Below, piece after piece: positions 17,211-26,693 of a DNA stretch of 64,000 bases. The stretch covers positions 1 to 64,000 of the forward strand of contig NZ_PTIR01000022.1 in the NCBI RefSeq assembly GCF_002934455.1, read 5' to 3'. Position numbers and translations under genes: made by a program. The notes beneath the pieces are model-generated. The model ran no database searches. It was not told where the DNA came from and was given only the letters and a program-made list of their open reading frames with translations. Within the stretch, counting starts at the first letter, position 1, and each line of letters opens with the position of its first letter. The DNA comes from Trinickia symbiotica (GTDB lineage: Bacteria; Pseudomonadota; Gammaproteobacteria; Burkholderiales; Burkholderiaceae).

Positions 17211-18068
17211 TCAATCATGTCCCCGCCAGGGCACGATCCAATTCTCGAGCTTGCGTATCACCAACTCCATGGCATAGCCGATTACCCCGATGATGACGAT
17301 GCCCACTATCACGACGGCAACTTGCAGCGCTTGTCCCGCGAACTGCACGAGCCATCCCAGCCCGCTGCTGGCGGCAATAAGTTCTGCCGCGACCAGGCAG
17401 GTCCAGGCCACCCCTATACCCACGCGCATTGATGTGAATATCTCCGGCAACGCGGACGGCAACACGATCTTGCGGAAGATTTGCGCGTTGGTCGCGCCCA
17501 AAGTGCGGGCCACGGCAATTCTGAGCGGCGGCGTACTCTTTACGCCCGACATGGTTCCGATGATGATGACCGGGATCGTGCCGACGAGAATGAGGATGGC
17601 CTTCGGCAGCTCTCCGATGCCGAACCAGACAACGAGAAGCGGGATGTAAGCGAGAGGCGGAACTGGTCGAACGAATTGCAGCAGCGGGTCGATGAGGTCG
17701 AAAATGATTTTGTTGCGCGACATCAAAAGACCGACCGGCACGCCGATCGCGACGGCTCCGACGAAACCAATAACGATGCGAAAACAGCTGATCAAAATGT
17801 CGCCGGTCAGCGACTGTCCGCCGTATCCATTTCGGATGATTTCGACGAACGACTGCCAAACCGCTACCGGCGAAGGCAGTGCGAACGGCGGAAATACGCC
17901 GGCCATTGATACGGCCTGCCAGATCAAGACCGATATGATGAGTACGGCGCCGGTCAACCAGTAGGACTTCATGCCGCTGCCGACGCGACGCAGCTTGATT
18001 TTTGCCTCGCTCTGCGCCCTCGAGCGCTCGACAGTCTTCCCGTGTCCAGGTAGGGCTCTTACTCTCAC
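17211..18068 (-). CDS. tauC: Taurine/sulfonate ABC importer, permease subunit
   Basis: 285 residues with about six transmembrane segments and the BPD-type coupling motif ARTLGATNAQIFRKIVLPSA. The start is assigned to GTG 18068 because AAGGAG lies seven bases upstream; the longer GTG at 18089 has no such signal. The N-terminal 35 residues are basic and non-hydrophobic. It is the first gene of the operon, 25 bases ahead of tauA, and is transcribed away from the TauX-like gene. Confidence 0.8.
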   Translation of the reverse strand: MRVRALPGHGKTVERSRAQSEAKIKLRRVGSGMKSYWLTGAVLIISVLIWQAVSMAGVFPPFALPSPVAVWQSFVEIIRNGYGGQSLTGDILISCFRIVIGFVGAVAIGVPVGLLMSRNKIIFDLIDPLLQFVRPVPPLAYIPLLVVWFGIGELPKAILILVGTIPVIIIGTMSGVKSTPPLRIAVARTLGATNAQIFRKIVLPSALPEIFTSMRVGIGVAWTCLVAAELIAASSGLGWLVQFAGQALQVAVVIVGIVIIGVIGYAMELVIRKLENWIVPWRGHD

Positions 18069-18391
18069 TGCCGTCTCCTTAAGTCCCACAAAAAGTATAG
18101 TCAGCGCTGAGACGCACCGATTTCAGTGTTTAGCCCAGCACTCGAGTGCAAACTCGTTCGTTGAGTCAAGGATTGTCAATCAATAAGCGGCCCGGTAGTG
18201 CCACGCAAAAGGATCCGATGGGTCCAGCGCCGCTCGCCGCGGGCAGCTTGGCTTCCGCTGGTGCTGGCCCAACGGAAACCGCCGAACTGGCGCTACCACC
18301 GTCTACAGCCAACCATTAACGTCTCCCTATTGGTGCCGCCTTGTGCCGCTCGCGCGCTTCGCGGCCTGGACCATCCCTCAAGGAGACATGT
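18069..18391. promoter_or_regulatory. Divergent regulatory spacer with 12-base palindrome
   Basis: The 323-base spacer between the ABC operon (minus) and the TauX-like gene (plus) has a perfect 12-base palindrome, GCACTCGAGTGC, at 18138-18149. A minus-strand TATACT at 18094-18099 could be the -10 of the ABC operon, though no good -35 is seen. The palindrome would then lie about 50 bases upstream of the start, a typical activator position. The part nearer the TauX-like gene (18200-18370) shows nothing I recognise. Confidence 0.4.
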
Positions 18392-18796
18392 ATGACAGAA
18401 ACGACCCTCGACGCTTCGCGCGTGACGGCCGACACGCTCGCCGCTTTTTCCGATGCATTCAATCGCCACGATGCCGACGCGTTGATGGGATGGATGACCG
18501 AGGACTGCGTGTTCGAAGCGGCGGCGGGCCCGGAAGTCTATGGGACGCGCTTCGTCGGCCGCGCCGCAGTGCGCGCCGCATTCGAAGCGGTATTTCAGAG
18601 CTTCCCCGACGCGCATTGGGGGCACGGCCGCCACTACGTCATCGGCGAGCGCGGCGTGTCGGAATGGGTGTTCACGGGTACGCACATCGAAGGCTGGCGC
18701 ATCGAAGCCGAAGGCTGCGACCTGTTCGAATTCCGCGACGGGCTAATCGCAGTCAAGCGGGCGTTCCGCAAAGAACGGCCAAAGCAGCCGGCGTGA
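18392..18796 (+). CDS. tauX: NTF2/SnoaL-like protein, candidate taurine dehydrogenase small subunit
   Basis: 134 residues forming a single SnoaL/NTF2-like cone fold: helix DTLAAFSDAFNRHDADALMG, then MTEDCVFEAAAGPEVYGTRF, and a C-terminal strand GCDLFEFRDGLIAVKRAFRK. No signal peptide. ATG 18392 has AAGGAGA five bases upstream, and the nearby ATG 18388 is out of frame. TauX of taurine dehydrogenase is, as I recall, a small protein of this fold, which together with the TauY-like flavoprotein 4 kb away and xsc downstream supports the name. The split of tauX from tauY is unusual. A generic SnoaL-like protein of unknown role is the alternative. Confidence 0.55.
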   Translation: MTETTLDASRVTADTLAAFSDAFNRHDADALMGWMTEDCVFEAAAGPEVYGTRFVGRAAVRAAFEAVFQSFPDAHWGHGRHYVIGERGVSEWVFTGTHIEGWRIEAEGCDLFEFRDGLIAVKRAFRKERPKQPA

Positions 18797-18878
18797 CGAA
18801 TGCAGACCTGCCCTCTCACGCCTTTCGAAACGAATCATTTCATTTCATTCCAAATTCTTCGTCGGCTGGTGCAATGCC

Positions 18879-18923
18879 TTGACCGCAGGTGGGCACTGCC
18901 TAGTATCTGGAACGACATATTCC
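18879..18923 (+). promoter_or_regulatory. xsc promoter with overlapping inverted repeat
   Basis: TTGACC (18879-18884), a 16-base spacer and TAGTAT (18901-18906) form a sigma-70-like promoter about 45 bases ahead of xsc. An inverted repeat, TGGAA at 18908-18912 and TTCC at 18920-18923 separated by seven bases, covers the expected transcription start near 18913. This is a position suited to repression by an IclR- or MocR-type protein. Confidence 0.5.
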
Positions 18924-18948
18924 GTTAAACGATGACCGGAGACACGCT

Positions 18949-20766
18949 ATGAGCGACCAATCCACTTCCCCCCAAGCCCAGGCTAGCGGCCCCCAAGACA
19001 TGACGCCATCCGAAGCCTTCGTCGAGACGCTCGCCGCGAACGGCGTGACCGACATGTTCGGCATCATGGGCTCGGCGTTCATGGACGCGATGGACATCTT
19101 CGCGCCGGCAGGCATTCGCCTGATCCCGGTGGTCCATGAACAGGGCGCCGGCCACATGGCGGACGGCTATGCGCGCGTATCGGGCCGCCATGGTGTCGTG
19201 ATCGGCCAGAACGGCCCCGGCATCAGCAACTGTGTGACCGCGATCGCGGCCGCGTACTGGGCCCACAGCCCGGTCGTGATCGTGACGCCGGAGGCCGGCA
19301 CGATGGGCATCGGCCTGGGCGGGTTCCAAGAGGCGAACCAGTTGCCGATGTTCCAGGAATTCACGAAGTATCAGGGGCACGTCACGCATCCTGCACGAAT
19401 GGCCGAATTCACCGCGCGCTGTTTTGACCGCGCGCAGGCCGAGATGGGCCCGACGCAGCTCAACATCCCGCGCGACTACTTCTACGGCAAAATCAAGGTC
19501 GAAATCCCGCGGCCGCGCAAGCTCGACCGCGGCCCCGGGGGTGAGCAAAGCCTGAACGAGGCGGCCGAGCTCATCGCGCAGGCGAAATTCCCGGTGATCA
19601 TTTCCGGCGGCGGTGTCGTGATGGCCGACGCCGTTGAAGAATGCAAGGCGCTGGCCGAACGTTTGGGAGCGCCCGTCGTCAACAGCTATCTGCACAACGA
19701 TTCTTTCCCGGCGAACCATCCGTTATGGTGCGGCCCGCTCGGTTATCAAGGCTCGAAGGCAGCGATGAAGCTGCTTTCGCGCGCGGACGTCGTCATTGCG
19801 CTCGGCTCGCGCCTCGGACCGTTCGGCACGCTGCCCCAGCACGGGATGGATTACTGGCCGAAGGACGCGAAGATCATCCAGATCGACGCTGACCATAAAA
19901 TGCTGGGCCTCGTGAAGAAGATTTCGGTGGGCATCTGCGGCGATGCAAAGGCCGCGGCGGTCGCGCTCACGCAACGACTGGCCGATCGCGAGCTGGCTTG
20001 TGACGCCACGCGCAACGAGCGCGCGGACCAGATCGCCGGTGAAAAGGCGGCGTGGGAGAAGGAACTGGACGGATGGACGCACGAGCTCGACAGCTACAGC
20101 CTCGACGTGATCGAGGAGAGCAAACGTGAGCGCACCTTCAACGGCGGCCAATACCTCCATCCGCGGCAAGTTTTGCGCGAACTCGAAAAAGCGATGCCTG
20201 AAGACGTGATGGTGTCGACCGATATTGGCAACATCAACTCGGTCGCGAACAGCTACCTGCGCTTCAACAAGCCGCGCAGCTTCTTTGCGGCCATGAGCTG
20301 GGGCAATTGCGGCTATGCGTTCCCGACCATCATCGGCGCCAAAGTGGCGGCACCGCACCGCCCGGCCGTATCGTACGCGGGCGACGGCGCATGGGGGATG
20401 AGCCTCATGGAAACGATGACGTGCGTGCGTCACCAAATTCCCGTCACCGCCGTCGTGTTCCACAATCGCCAATGGGGCGCGGAAAAGAAGAATCAAGTCG
20501 ACTTCTACAACCGCCGCTTCGTTGCGGGCGAACTCGACAATCAAAGCTTCGCCGCAATTGCGCGTGCGATGGGCGCGGAAGGCATCGTGGTCGACCAGCT
20601 CGAGGACGTAGGGCCGGCGCTGAAGCGAGCGATCGATCTGCAGATGAACGAAGGCAAGACGACGATCGTCGAAATCATGTGCACCCGAGAACTCGGCGAC
20701 CCGTTCCGCCGCGATGCGTTGTCCAAGCCGGTGCGCCTGCTCGAGAAGTACAAGGACTACGTCTGA
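18949..20766 (+). CDS. xsc: Sulfoacetaldehyde acetyltransferase
   Basis: 605 residues, a thiamine-diphosphate enzyme of the acetolactate-synthase superfamily at the normal length for Xsc. It converts sulfoacetaldehyde plus phosphate to acetyl phosphate and sulfite in the cytoplasm. The TPP glutamate region VVHEQGAGHMADGYARVSG is near the N-terminus. The TPP/Mg motif YAGDGAWGMSLMETMTCVRH leads into VVFHNRQWGAEKKNQVDFYN, a stretch characteristic of Xsc. ATG 18949 has GGAG seven bases upstream. pta follows 102 bases downstream, the usual partner. This is the point where the taurine, isethionate and sulfoacetate branches of the island meet. Confidence 0.95.
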   Translation: MSDQSTSPQAQASGPQDMTPSEAFVETLAANGVTDMFGIMGSAFMDAMDIFAPAGIRLIPVVHEQGAGHMADGYARVSGRHGVVIGQNGPGISNCVTAIAAAYWAHSPVVIVTPEAGTMGIGLGGFQEANQLPMFQEFTKYQGHVTHPARMAEFTARCFDRAQAEMGPTQLNIPRDYFYGKIKVEIPRPRKLDRGPGGEQSLNEAAELIAQAKFPVIISGGGVVMADAVEECKALAERLGAPVVNSYLHNDSFPANHPLWCGPLGYQGSKAAMKLLSRADVVIALGSRLGPFGTLPQHGMDYWPKDAKIIQIDADHKMLGLVKKISVGICGDAKAAAVALTQRLADRELACDATRNERADQIAGEKAAWEKELDGWTHELDSYSLDVIEESKRERTFNGGQYLHPRQVLRELEKAMPEDVMVSTDIGNINSVANSYLRFNKPRSFFAAMSWGNCGYAFPTIIGAKVAAPHRPAVSYAGDGAWGMSLMETMTCVRHQIPVTAVVFHNRQWGAEKKNQVDFYNRRFVAGELDNQSFAAIARAMGAEGIVVDQLEDVGPALKRAIDLQMNEGKTTIVEIMCTRELGDPFRRDALSKPVRLLEKYKDYV

Positions 20767-20796
20767 GGATTTTTCGATCCCGAAGCAGCGATTCAC

Positions 20797-20816
20797 AACC
20801 GGCCTGCGGGCCGGTT
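20797..20816 (+). terminator. GC hairpin between xsc and pta
   Basis: AACCGGCC (20797-20804) pairs perfectly with GGCCGGTT (20809-20816) around a four-base loop, just after xsc. There is no U-run behind it, so read-through into pta is likely. It may attenuate transcription or protect the xsc message. Confidence 0.4.
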
Positions 20817-20868
20817 TGGCATGACACCGGCTCAAAGGCCGGGGTTTAAAACCGAGGCTAGATTTACG

Positions 20869-21912
20869 ATGAAAGCCCTTAACCGCATCATCGAAGCCGC
20901 ACGCATGTCGCCGATGCGCATCGTGCTCTGCGAAGCCGAAGATCCACGTGTGCTCACCGCCGCCGTTCGTGCGAGCCGGGAGGGCATCGCGCGCATCGCG
21001 CTGGTCGGCAACCCGCTCGCGGTCCGCGCGGCAGCGGAGCGCGCGGCGCTGGCGCTCGACGACAACCTGGTGATCGTCGATCCGGCTGGATCGGAGTGGC
21101 GAGCCGCGTTTGCCGACGAACTGGTCGCACTTCGTCGCAGCAAAGGCATGACGAACGAGCTCGCGCAAAGCGAAGTGCTCAAGCCGCTCGTGTTCGCGGA
21201 CTTGATGGTGCGGCTCGGCTATGCGGACGGCTCGGTTGCCGGCGCCGTCCACACCACCGCCGACGTCGTACGCTCGGCGATTCAGTTGATCGGTCTCGAT
21301 CCGTCGTTCAAGCTCGTGTCGAGCTTCTTTCTGATGATGCTGTGCGAGCCGTTTCACCGCTATAAGGGCGGGCTCGTCTTCTCCGATTGCGCGCTCGTCG
21401 TCGATCCGGACGCGGCCCAGCTGGCCGAGATCGCAATGGCGGCCGCCGACAGCGCGCGCGCACTTTTGATGGAAGAACCGCGCGTTGCGATGCTCTCCTT
21501 CTCGACGAGCGGCAGCGCGCATCATGCGCACGTCGACAAGGTCATCGAGGCAACGCAGCGAGTGAAGGCGTTGCGGCCCGGTCTCGCCATCGATGGCGAC
21601 GTCCAGCTCGACGCGGCGCTGGTCGCCGAGATTGCGGAACGCAAGATCGAGCATTCGCAGGTGGGCGGCCACGCCAACGTCCTGGTTTTCCCGAACCTGG
21701 ACGCCGGCAATATCGGCTACAAGCTCGCTGAGCGCATCGGAGGCGCGAAAGCGATCGGCCCTTTGCTCCAGGGGTTGCACTTCCCTGCCAACGATCTTTC
21801 GCGCGGCTGCAGCGCCGAGGACATCTACTATGTGATCGCGGCTACCGCGGTTCAGGCACAAGCCGCACACGATCGCGCCGGACATCAGTCGAGCGCGCCG
21901 CACGCCGCTTAA
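20869..21912 (+). CDS. pta: Phosphate acetyltransferase (short form, xsc-associated)
   Basis: 347 residues, the single-domain catalytic form without the N-terminal DRTGG regulatory region of long Pta enzymes. It converts acetyl phosphate from Xsc to acetyl-CoA, conserving the energy of the desulfonation step. Family motifs include [39 protein letters not shown] and the C-terminal [20 protein letters not shown] with GPLLQGL. ATG 20869 begins the homology; GTG or ATG starts upstream (20821) lie in the hairpin-containing spacer. The Shine-Dalgarno (GAGG) is weak and distant, consistent with coupling to xsc transcription. Confidence 0.93.
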   Translation: MKALNRIIEAARMSPMRIVLCEAEDPRVLTAAVRASREGIARIALVGNPLAVRAAAERAALALDDNLVIVDPAGSEWRAAFADELVALRRSKGMTNELAQSEVLKPLVFADLMVRLGYADGSVAGAVHTTADVVRSAIQLIGLDPSFKLVSSFFLMMLCEPFHRYKGGLVFSDCALVVDPDAAQLAEIAMAAADSARALLMEEPRVAMLSFSTSGSAHHAHVDKVIEATQRVKALRPGLAIDGDVQLDAALVAEIAERKIEHSQVGGHANVLVFPNLDAGNIGYKLAERIGGAKAIGPLLQGLHFPANDLSRGCSAEDIYYVIAATAVQAQAAHDRAGHQSSAPHAA

Positions 21913-21954
21913 CTTCTTGACCGATGAGCTAGGGCAACGGCGCGTCAACCTCCG

Positions 21955-23694
21955 CTAACGGCGCGCCCCGATCCATTGGGCCAACCTTGCCACCTCTGTC
22001 ATATCGAGTCGAGCCGCCGGATCGAGCGCCGCGCAATACCGGTAGAAAAGGCTCGGGTCGCGCCCAAGCCCTAGCCCGATGATTTCCACGTCGCGCAGCG
22101 TCTCGCGCCGCGCAAGCACATCCCGTAGGTGATTATCGAGGTACGCTGCGCCGTTGGTCTGCGCGGTAGCCGCATCCATGGGGCTGCCGTCGGATATCAC
22201 CACGAGGATGCGCCGCGCGCACGCATGCGCGGCGAGCCGGGTGCAGGCCCACTCGACAGCCTCGCCGTCCGCGCCTTCACGAAAGAGATCGGCTTTGAAG
22301 AAGGCAGCGAGATCAGCGCGCGCACGCCGCCAGGTATCTTCAGCTCGCTTGAACACCATATGGCAAACTTCGTTCAAACGCCCCGGGTGCGGTGGCCGTC
22401 CGCGCGCAAGCCAATCCAGCCGTGCGCGCCCACCATTCCAAGCGCCCGTGGTATAGCCGAGCACCTCCGTGGCCACGCCGGCCTGTTCACAGGCGCGCAC
22501 GAGGACGTCGATGAGCATCGCAACCGGTGCGATATGCGCCTTCACCGACGCCGAACAATCCGTCAAGAAGCCCACCACGCAATCGCCGCGCGGCCTCATC
22601 CGATCCCGTGTAAACAGCCGCCGCTCGCCGGGCGAACTGATGAGCTGCGCGAGACGTCTTCCGTCGATGCGCCCTTCTTCTTCGCCGAATGACCAGCCGT
22701 CCCGCTCGGGCACCGCAAGCGCTGCCTGCAGTACACGTGCGACGCGGGCGATATTGATCCGGGATGCTGCGATGCGCTCATCGAGCCTCTCGCGGTACTC
22801 GCGGAGCAACACCGGGCGCACGAGCGTCCCCGCGCGAACCTCACGATCGTATTGCGTCGTGTAAGCGACATAACCGGGCGATGTGCCGGGCACGCCGCGT
22901 TGACTCGTCGTCGCCCCACCCGGCGCGGCCTCGCTCGATTCCTCGGAATCGAACTCGAAATCGGCCCAGAGCGAAAACGACGTCAACGCGTCGTCGGCAT
23001 CGCGGGCTTTGTCTTCAGAGTCCGAAGCCAATGCGTCGCGCGCCTCATCGAGCATCGACGCCACCTGTTGCGCCAACTGGCATGCATGCGTTGCATAGGC
23101 GCGTTGATCGAATCGATGCCGGCGCAAATCGGCCAAGTGAGTGCCGATTGTCGGCACAATGGCAGCCCGTGTCGCCTCGATCAGATGTTCGGTGTCTTCG
23201 AGCACGGGCCAGCCGGTCACGCGCGACCATACGACTTGTACGACGGTATAAACGAGGATGCCGAGATGATCGTCGGCGAGCCCACTGCGGTTGTACGCTC
23301 TCAACCATCCTTCGAACCGGTCCCGAACGTTGCGCGCGAGGCCCGGCATGCCGGGCAACGACAATGCTTCGCAACGCACCTGCTCGAATAGCTCGAACAA
23401 CAAACGCGCAACGCGATGAGCGGGCGCCATGGATCGATGCATCGCCGGATCCGAATGGAGCAGCCTTACCGCGGCGCCATCGGCCGCACCGCGCAGTGCG
23501 GCCAGATTCTCCTCGTAGGCGTTGCCGCGCAGATGCGGCGCATAAAGCGGGAGCGGAAGCGACTGCCGGCATAGCCGGCCGCCGCGGTAGTGCAGCGCGG
23601 CCTCCCCCGTCAATGCGCGCACGGCCGCTGCGCACAGCGTTTCGACGCGTAGTGCGGCGCATACCGCTTCGGGCGACGGGATCGTCGACATCAT
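21955..23694 (-). CDS. cobT: CobT-like VWA-domain protein (cobaltochelatase subunit family)
   Basis: 579 residues. The N-terminal half is helical, the middle is acidic and low-complexity (about 240-290, [18 protein letters not shown]), and the C-terminal third is a von Willebrand A domain with a MIDAS motif [12 protein letters not shown] and [11 protein letters not shown]. This is the architecture of CobT, which forms a ring complex with CobS to drive metal insertion by CobN. ATG 23694 overlaps the cobS-like stop, so the two are translationally coupled. CobN is not in the window. The pair is embedded in a sulfonate island, so a different metalloenzyme client is possible. Confidence 0.8.
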   Translation of the reverse strand: MMSTIPSPEAVCAALRVETLCAAAVRALTGEAALHYRGGRLCRQSLPLPLYAPHLRGNAYEENLAALRGAADGAAVRLLHSDPAMHRSMAPAHRVARLLFELFEQVRCEALSLPGMPGLARNVRDRFEGWLRAYNRSGLADDHLGILVYTVVQVVWSRVTGWPVLEDTEHLIEATRAAIVPTIGTHLADLRRHRFDQRAYATHACQLAQQVASMLDEARDALASDSEDKARDADDALTSFSLWADFEFDSEESSEAAPGGATTSQRGVPGTSPGYVAYTTQYDREVRAGTLVRPVLLREYRERLDERIAASRINIARVARVLQAALAVPERDGWSFGEEEGRIDGRRLAQLISSPGERRLFTRDRMRPRGDCVVGFLTDCSASVKAHIAPVAMLIDVLVRACEQAGVATEVLGYTTGAWNGGRARLDWLARGRPPHPGRLNEVCHMVFKRAEDTWRRARADLAAFFKADLFREGADGEAVEWACTRLAAHACARRILVVISDGSPMDAATAQTNGAAYLDNHLRDVLARRETLRDVEIIGLGLGRDPSLFYRYCAALDPAARLDMTEVARLAQWIGARR

Positions 23695-24692
23695 GAGCGC
23701 GGCGGCAGGTCGCCACCTGGCTCGCCGTCCATCTCCGAACCGCAAAGCTCGACGCCGAAGCAACGCTGGTAGTACTCGGCGACGATCGACCGCTCGGATT
23801 CATCGCACTTATTCAAGAACGTTAGGCGAAACGCGAGCGCCGGATCGCGAAAGATCTGGCAGTTCTCGGCCCAATTGATGACGGTGCGCGGCGACATCAG
23901 CGTGGAGAGGTCGCCCGTGGCGAAACCCTTGCGCGTCAGCGCGGCCATGCCGACCATCGATTCGACGAGCGCACGGCCCGCTTCATCGGCCATTTCAGGG
24001 ACGCGCGCCAGCACGATGCCCGCCTCTTCCTCGGGCGGCAAGTAATTGAGCGTCGCCACCACGTTCCAGCGATCCATCTGCGCGTGATTGAGCATTTGCG
24101 TGCCGTGGTAAAGGCCGTTGAGATTGCCGAGGCCCACGGTATTCGTCGTCGCGAACAATCGGAAATACCGATGGGGACGAATCACACGGTTCTGATCGAG
24201 CAACGTGAAGCTCCCATCGCGTTCCAAGATTCGCTGGATGACGAACATCACATCGGGCCGCCCCGCATCGTATTCGTCGAAGATCAGGGCAACGGGTCGC
24301 TGCAGAGCCCAGGGTACGATGCCTTCCTGGAATTCGGTCACTTGCCGGTCGTCACGTACGACGATGGCATCCTTGCCGACGAGATCGAGCCGGCTGATGT
24401 GCCCGTCGAGATTCACGCGAACGCACGGCCAGTTCAAGCGCGCGGCAACCTGCTCGATGTGCGTCGATTTGCCGGTGCCGTGCAGGCCCTGGACCATCAC
24501 GCGCCGGTTGCGTGTGAAGCCGGCGAGGATCGCGAGCGTGACTTCCTCATTGAAGCGATACGCGGGATCGATGTCGGGCACGTGATCGTCACGTTCCGCG
24601 AACGCCGGCACCTTCAGGTTCGAGTCGATGCCGAAATGCTCACGCACGGACACCATGCGATCGGGCATCTCCTTCATGAAATCCGTCGTCAC
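23691..24692 (-). CDS. cobS: CobS-like AAA+ ATPase (cobaltochelatase subunit family)
   Basis: 333 residues, the normal CobS length. Walker A is [20 protein letters not shown], Walker B region is [20 protein letters not shown], and the sensor region is [20 protein letters not shown], all very close to CobS of aerobic B12 synthesis. Start GTG 24692 is set by AGGAG seven bases upstream and by alignment with the CobS N-terminus ([24 protein letters not shown]). The frame upstream is noise. It forms a two-gene operon with the VWA partner and is divergent from the IseJ-like gene. No B12 riboswitch precedes it, unlike both cobalt transporters in this window. Confidence 0.88.
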   Translation of the reverse strand: MTTDFMKEMPDRMVSVREHFGIDSNLKVPAFAERDDHVPDIDPAYRFNEEVTLAILAGFTRNRRVMVQGLHGTGKSTHIEQVAARLNWPCVRVNLDGHISRLDLVGKDAIVVRDDRQVTEFQEGIVPWALQRPVALIFDEYDAGRPDVMFVIQRILERDGSFTLLDQNRVIRPHRYFRLFATTNTVGLGNLNGLYHGTQMLNHAQMDRWNVVATLNYLPPEEEAGIVLARVPEMADEAGRALVESMVGMAALTRKGFATGDLSTLMSPRTVINWAENCQIFRDPALAFRLTFLNKCDESERSIVAEYYQRCFGVELCGSEMDGEPGGDLPPRS

Positions 24693-24780
24693 ACCGCTCT
24701 CCTCTCGACCCCACGCATCATCGAATTGCCATCGGATATACGGTGAGAATTTTATCGGCCTGCGGTGGGCCGCCGGTAGC

Positions 24781-24878
24781 ACCAGTGAGCCCATTTCGAC
24801 TGGTACAGCAACCCGAATTCGAGGGATTTCCACCGCCGCTGTCCTTCACTCGTTTTGATCCGGAATCGACGGATTCCG
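24781..24878. promoter_or_regulatory. Inverted repeats between cobS-like and iseJ-like genes
   Basis: The 310-base divergent spacer contains ACCAGT (24781-24786) with ACTGGT (24799-24804), and CGGAATC (24861-24867) with GATTCCG (24872-24878). The second shares a GGAA...TTCC core with the repeat at the xsc start site, with spacing one base longer. Both are operator candidates; neither is demonstrated. Confidence 0.35.
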
Positions 24879-25002
24879 TTTCAGTTCCTCCTGTCCGCGG
24901 CGCTCGGGCTTGCGCCCGCACATGTCTTGCCCGACATTGCATCAGCAAGCAAACCGCGCCGGTGCTGCGCGGCTTGCGCTGGAACGAAAAGAGAGGCTGT
25001 TC

Positions 25003-26640
25003 ATGGATCTGGAAGTCGACTATGTGATCGTCGGCGCAGGATCGGCCGGATGCGTATTGGCCAATCGTTTGAGTGCCGATCCGCGCAATGCGGTGCTTCT
25101 GCTCGAGGCGGGGGGCCCGGACACCAATCCCTGGATTCACGTGCCCGTGGGCTACTTCAAAACCATGCACGATCCCGAACTCGATTGGTGCTATCGGACT
25201 GAACCCGACGAAAACGTCGCCGGACGTCGAATCGATTGGCCCCGCGGCAAAGTGCTCGGCGGGTCGAGCTCGCTCAACGGTCTGCTTTATGTGCGCGGCC
25301 AACGCGAGGATTACGATCGATGGGCCGAACTCGGCAATCGCGGCTGGGGTTATGCCGACGTCCTGCCATACTTCAAGAAATCGGAAGACCAGGAGCGCGG
25401 TGCGGACGCCTATCACGGTGTTGGCGGGCCGCTCAAGGTGTCCGACCTGCGGTTGCGCCGCCCGATCGCCGATCGCTTCATCGCTGCCGCGCAGGAGATC
25501 GGGATTCCCTTCAATCCCGACTACAACGGCGCCCGTCAAGAAGGCGTCGCCTGTTTTCAGCAGACGGCTCACAACGGCTTTCGCTGGAGCACCGCGAAGG
25601 GATTTTTGAAGCCAGCCCGCGCACGCCCGAACTTGCAGGTCCATACGCGTGCGCAGGTATGCCGGATCCTTTTTAGAGGCGCGACGGCCATCGGCGTCGA
25701 ATATCTGCATAACGGCGAGCGCAAGAGTGTGCACGTGCGAGCCGAGGTCATCGTTGCCGCCGGCGCGATCGGCTCGCCGCAGATTCTGCAGCTCTCGGGC
25801 ATTGGCCCCGCGAAGCTCTTGCAACGCGTGGGAGTGCCGGTGCGGGTCGAGCTGCCGGGCGTCGGACAAAATCTGCAGGATCATTTGCAAGTGAGGCTGG
25901 TGTTTCGCACGCGCGAACGCACGCTCAACGACGAGGTCAATCATCCACTGCGCAAGGCTTGGATCGCCATGCAATACGCGCTGTGGCGCACCGGCCCGCT
26001 CACGTTGGCCGCGAGCCAAGTTGTGATCTTCACGCGTTCGAGCCCCGGCGTGGATCGCCCCGACATCCAGTTCCATATGCAGCCGCTCAGTGCCGACAAG
26101 CCCGGCGAAGGCGCGCATCCGTTCTCGGCGTTCACCTCATCGGTTTGTCAGTTGCGTCCCTTCAGCCGCGGTCACGTCGAGATCTGCGCGGCCGACCCGC
26201 TGCGGTATCCCCTTATCCATGCCAATTATTTGTCCGACCAACGCGATCATCCGATCGTGATCGGGGCGATCAAGGTTGCGCGCCGCATCGCGGCCGCACC
26301 TTCGCTCGCGCCGCAGATCGTCTCGGAGTTCACGCCCGGCCCGGAGTATCAGAGCGATGCGGAACTGCTCAAGGCGGCCCGGCGATTCAGCCAGTCGATC
26401 TATCATCCGGCGGGGACCTGCAAGATGGGCCGCGATCCGCTGGCAGTCGTCGACGATCGGCTTCGCGTACACGGGGTCTCCCGGTTGCGCGTGGTCGACG
26501 CGTCGATCATGCCGGAGCTGGTGTCGGGCAATACGAATGCGCCGGTGATCATGATTGCCGAGAAAGCTTCGGACATGATCCTGGACGACCACAGACAACG
26601 AGCGGCATCCATAGTGGAGCCCGCGGAAACGCGAACCTGA
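25003..26640 (+). CDS. iseJ: GMC-family flavin dehydrogenase, candidate isethionate dehydrogenase
   Basis: 545 residues of the GMC (choline dehydrogenase-like) family: FAD motif [18 protein letters not shown] at residues 6-23, GMC signature [18 protein letters not shown], and the C-terminal active-site region HPAGTCKMG followed by [19 protein letters not shown]. No signal peptide. ATG 25003 has GAGAGG six bases upstream. IseJ, which oxidises isethionate to sulfoacetaldehyde, is a GMC dehydrogenase in Cupriavidus, and this gene is flanked by xsc/pta on one side and sau genes on the other. GMC enzymes act on many alcohols, so the substrate is inferred from neighbours. Confidence 0.65.
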   Translation: MDLEVDYVIVGAGSAGCVLANRLSADPRNAVLLLEAGGPDTNPWIHVPVGYFKTMHDPELDWCYRTEPDENVAGRRIDWPRGKVLGGSSSLNGLLYVRGQREDYDRWAELGNRGWGYADVLPYFKKSEDQERGADAYHGVGGPLKVSDLRLRRPIADRFIAAAQEIGIPFNPDYNGARQEGVACFQQTAHNGFRWSTAKGFLKPARARPNLQVHTRAQVCRILFRGATAIGVEYLHNGERKSVHVRAEVIVAAGAIGSPQILQLSGIGPAKLLQRVGVPVRVELPGVGQNLQDHLQVRLVFRTRERTLNDEVNHPLRKAWIAMQYALWRTGPLTLAASQVVIFTRSSPGVDRPDIQFHMQPLSADKPGEGAHPFSAFTSSVCQLRPFSRGHVEICAADPLRYPLIHANYLSDQRDHPIVIGAIKVARRIAAAPSLAPQIVSEFTPGPEYQSDAELLKAARRFSQSIYHPAGTCKMGRDPLAVVDDRLRVHGVSRLRVVDASIMPELVSGNTNAPVIMIAEKASDMILDDHRQRAASIVEPAETRT

Positions 26641-26693
26641 ACCGCTGGGGCTATCGACGCGGCCCGGATCACGCGAAACGGGCCCGCGCCACA

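Noticed and set aside
20797-20816. Classical Rho-independent terminator separating xsc from pta
   Set aside because: The hairpin lacks a U-run and the two genes form a standard functional pair, so complete termination is unlikely.
19723-21948. 741-codon open frame antisense to xsc and pta
   Set aside because: It mirrors two well-recognised genes, has arginine/histidine-rich shadow composition typical of high-GC antisense frames, and matches no family.
24718-26118. 466-codon minus-strand frame opposite the GMC dehydrogenase
   Set aside because: Antisense shadow; the plus-strand frame has all GMC motifs.
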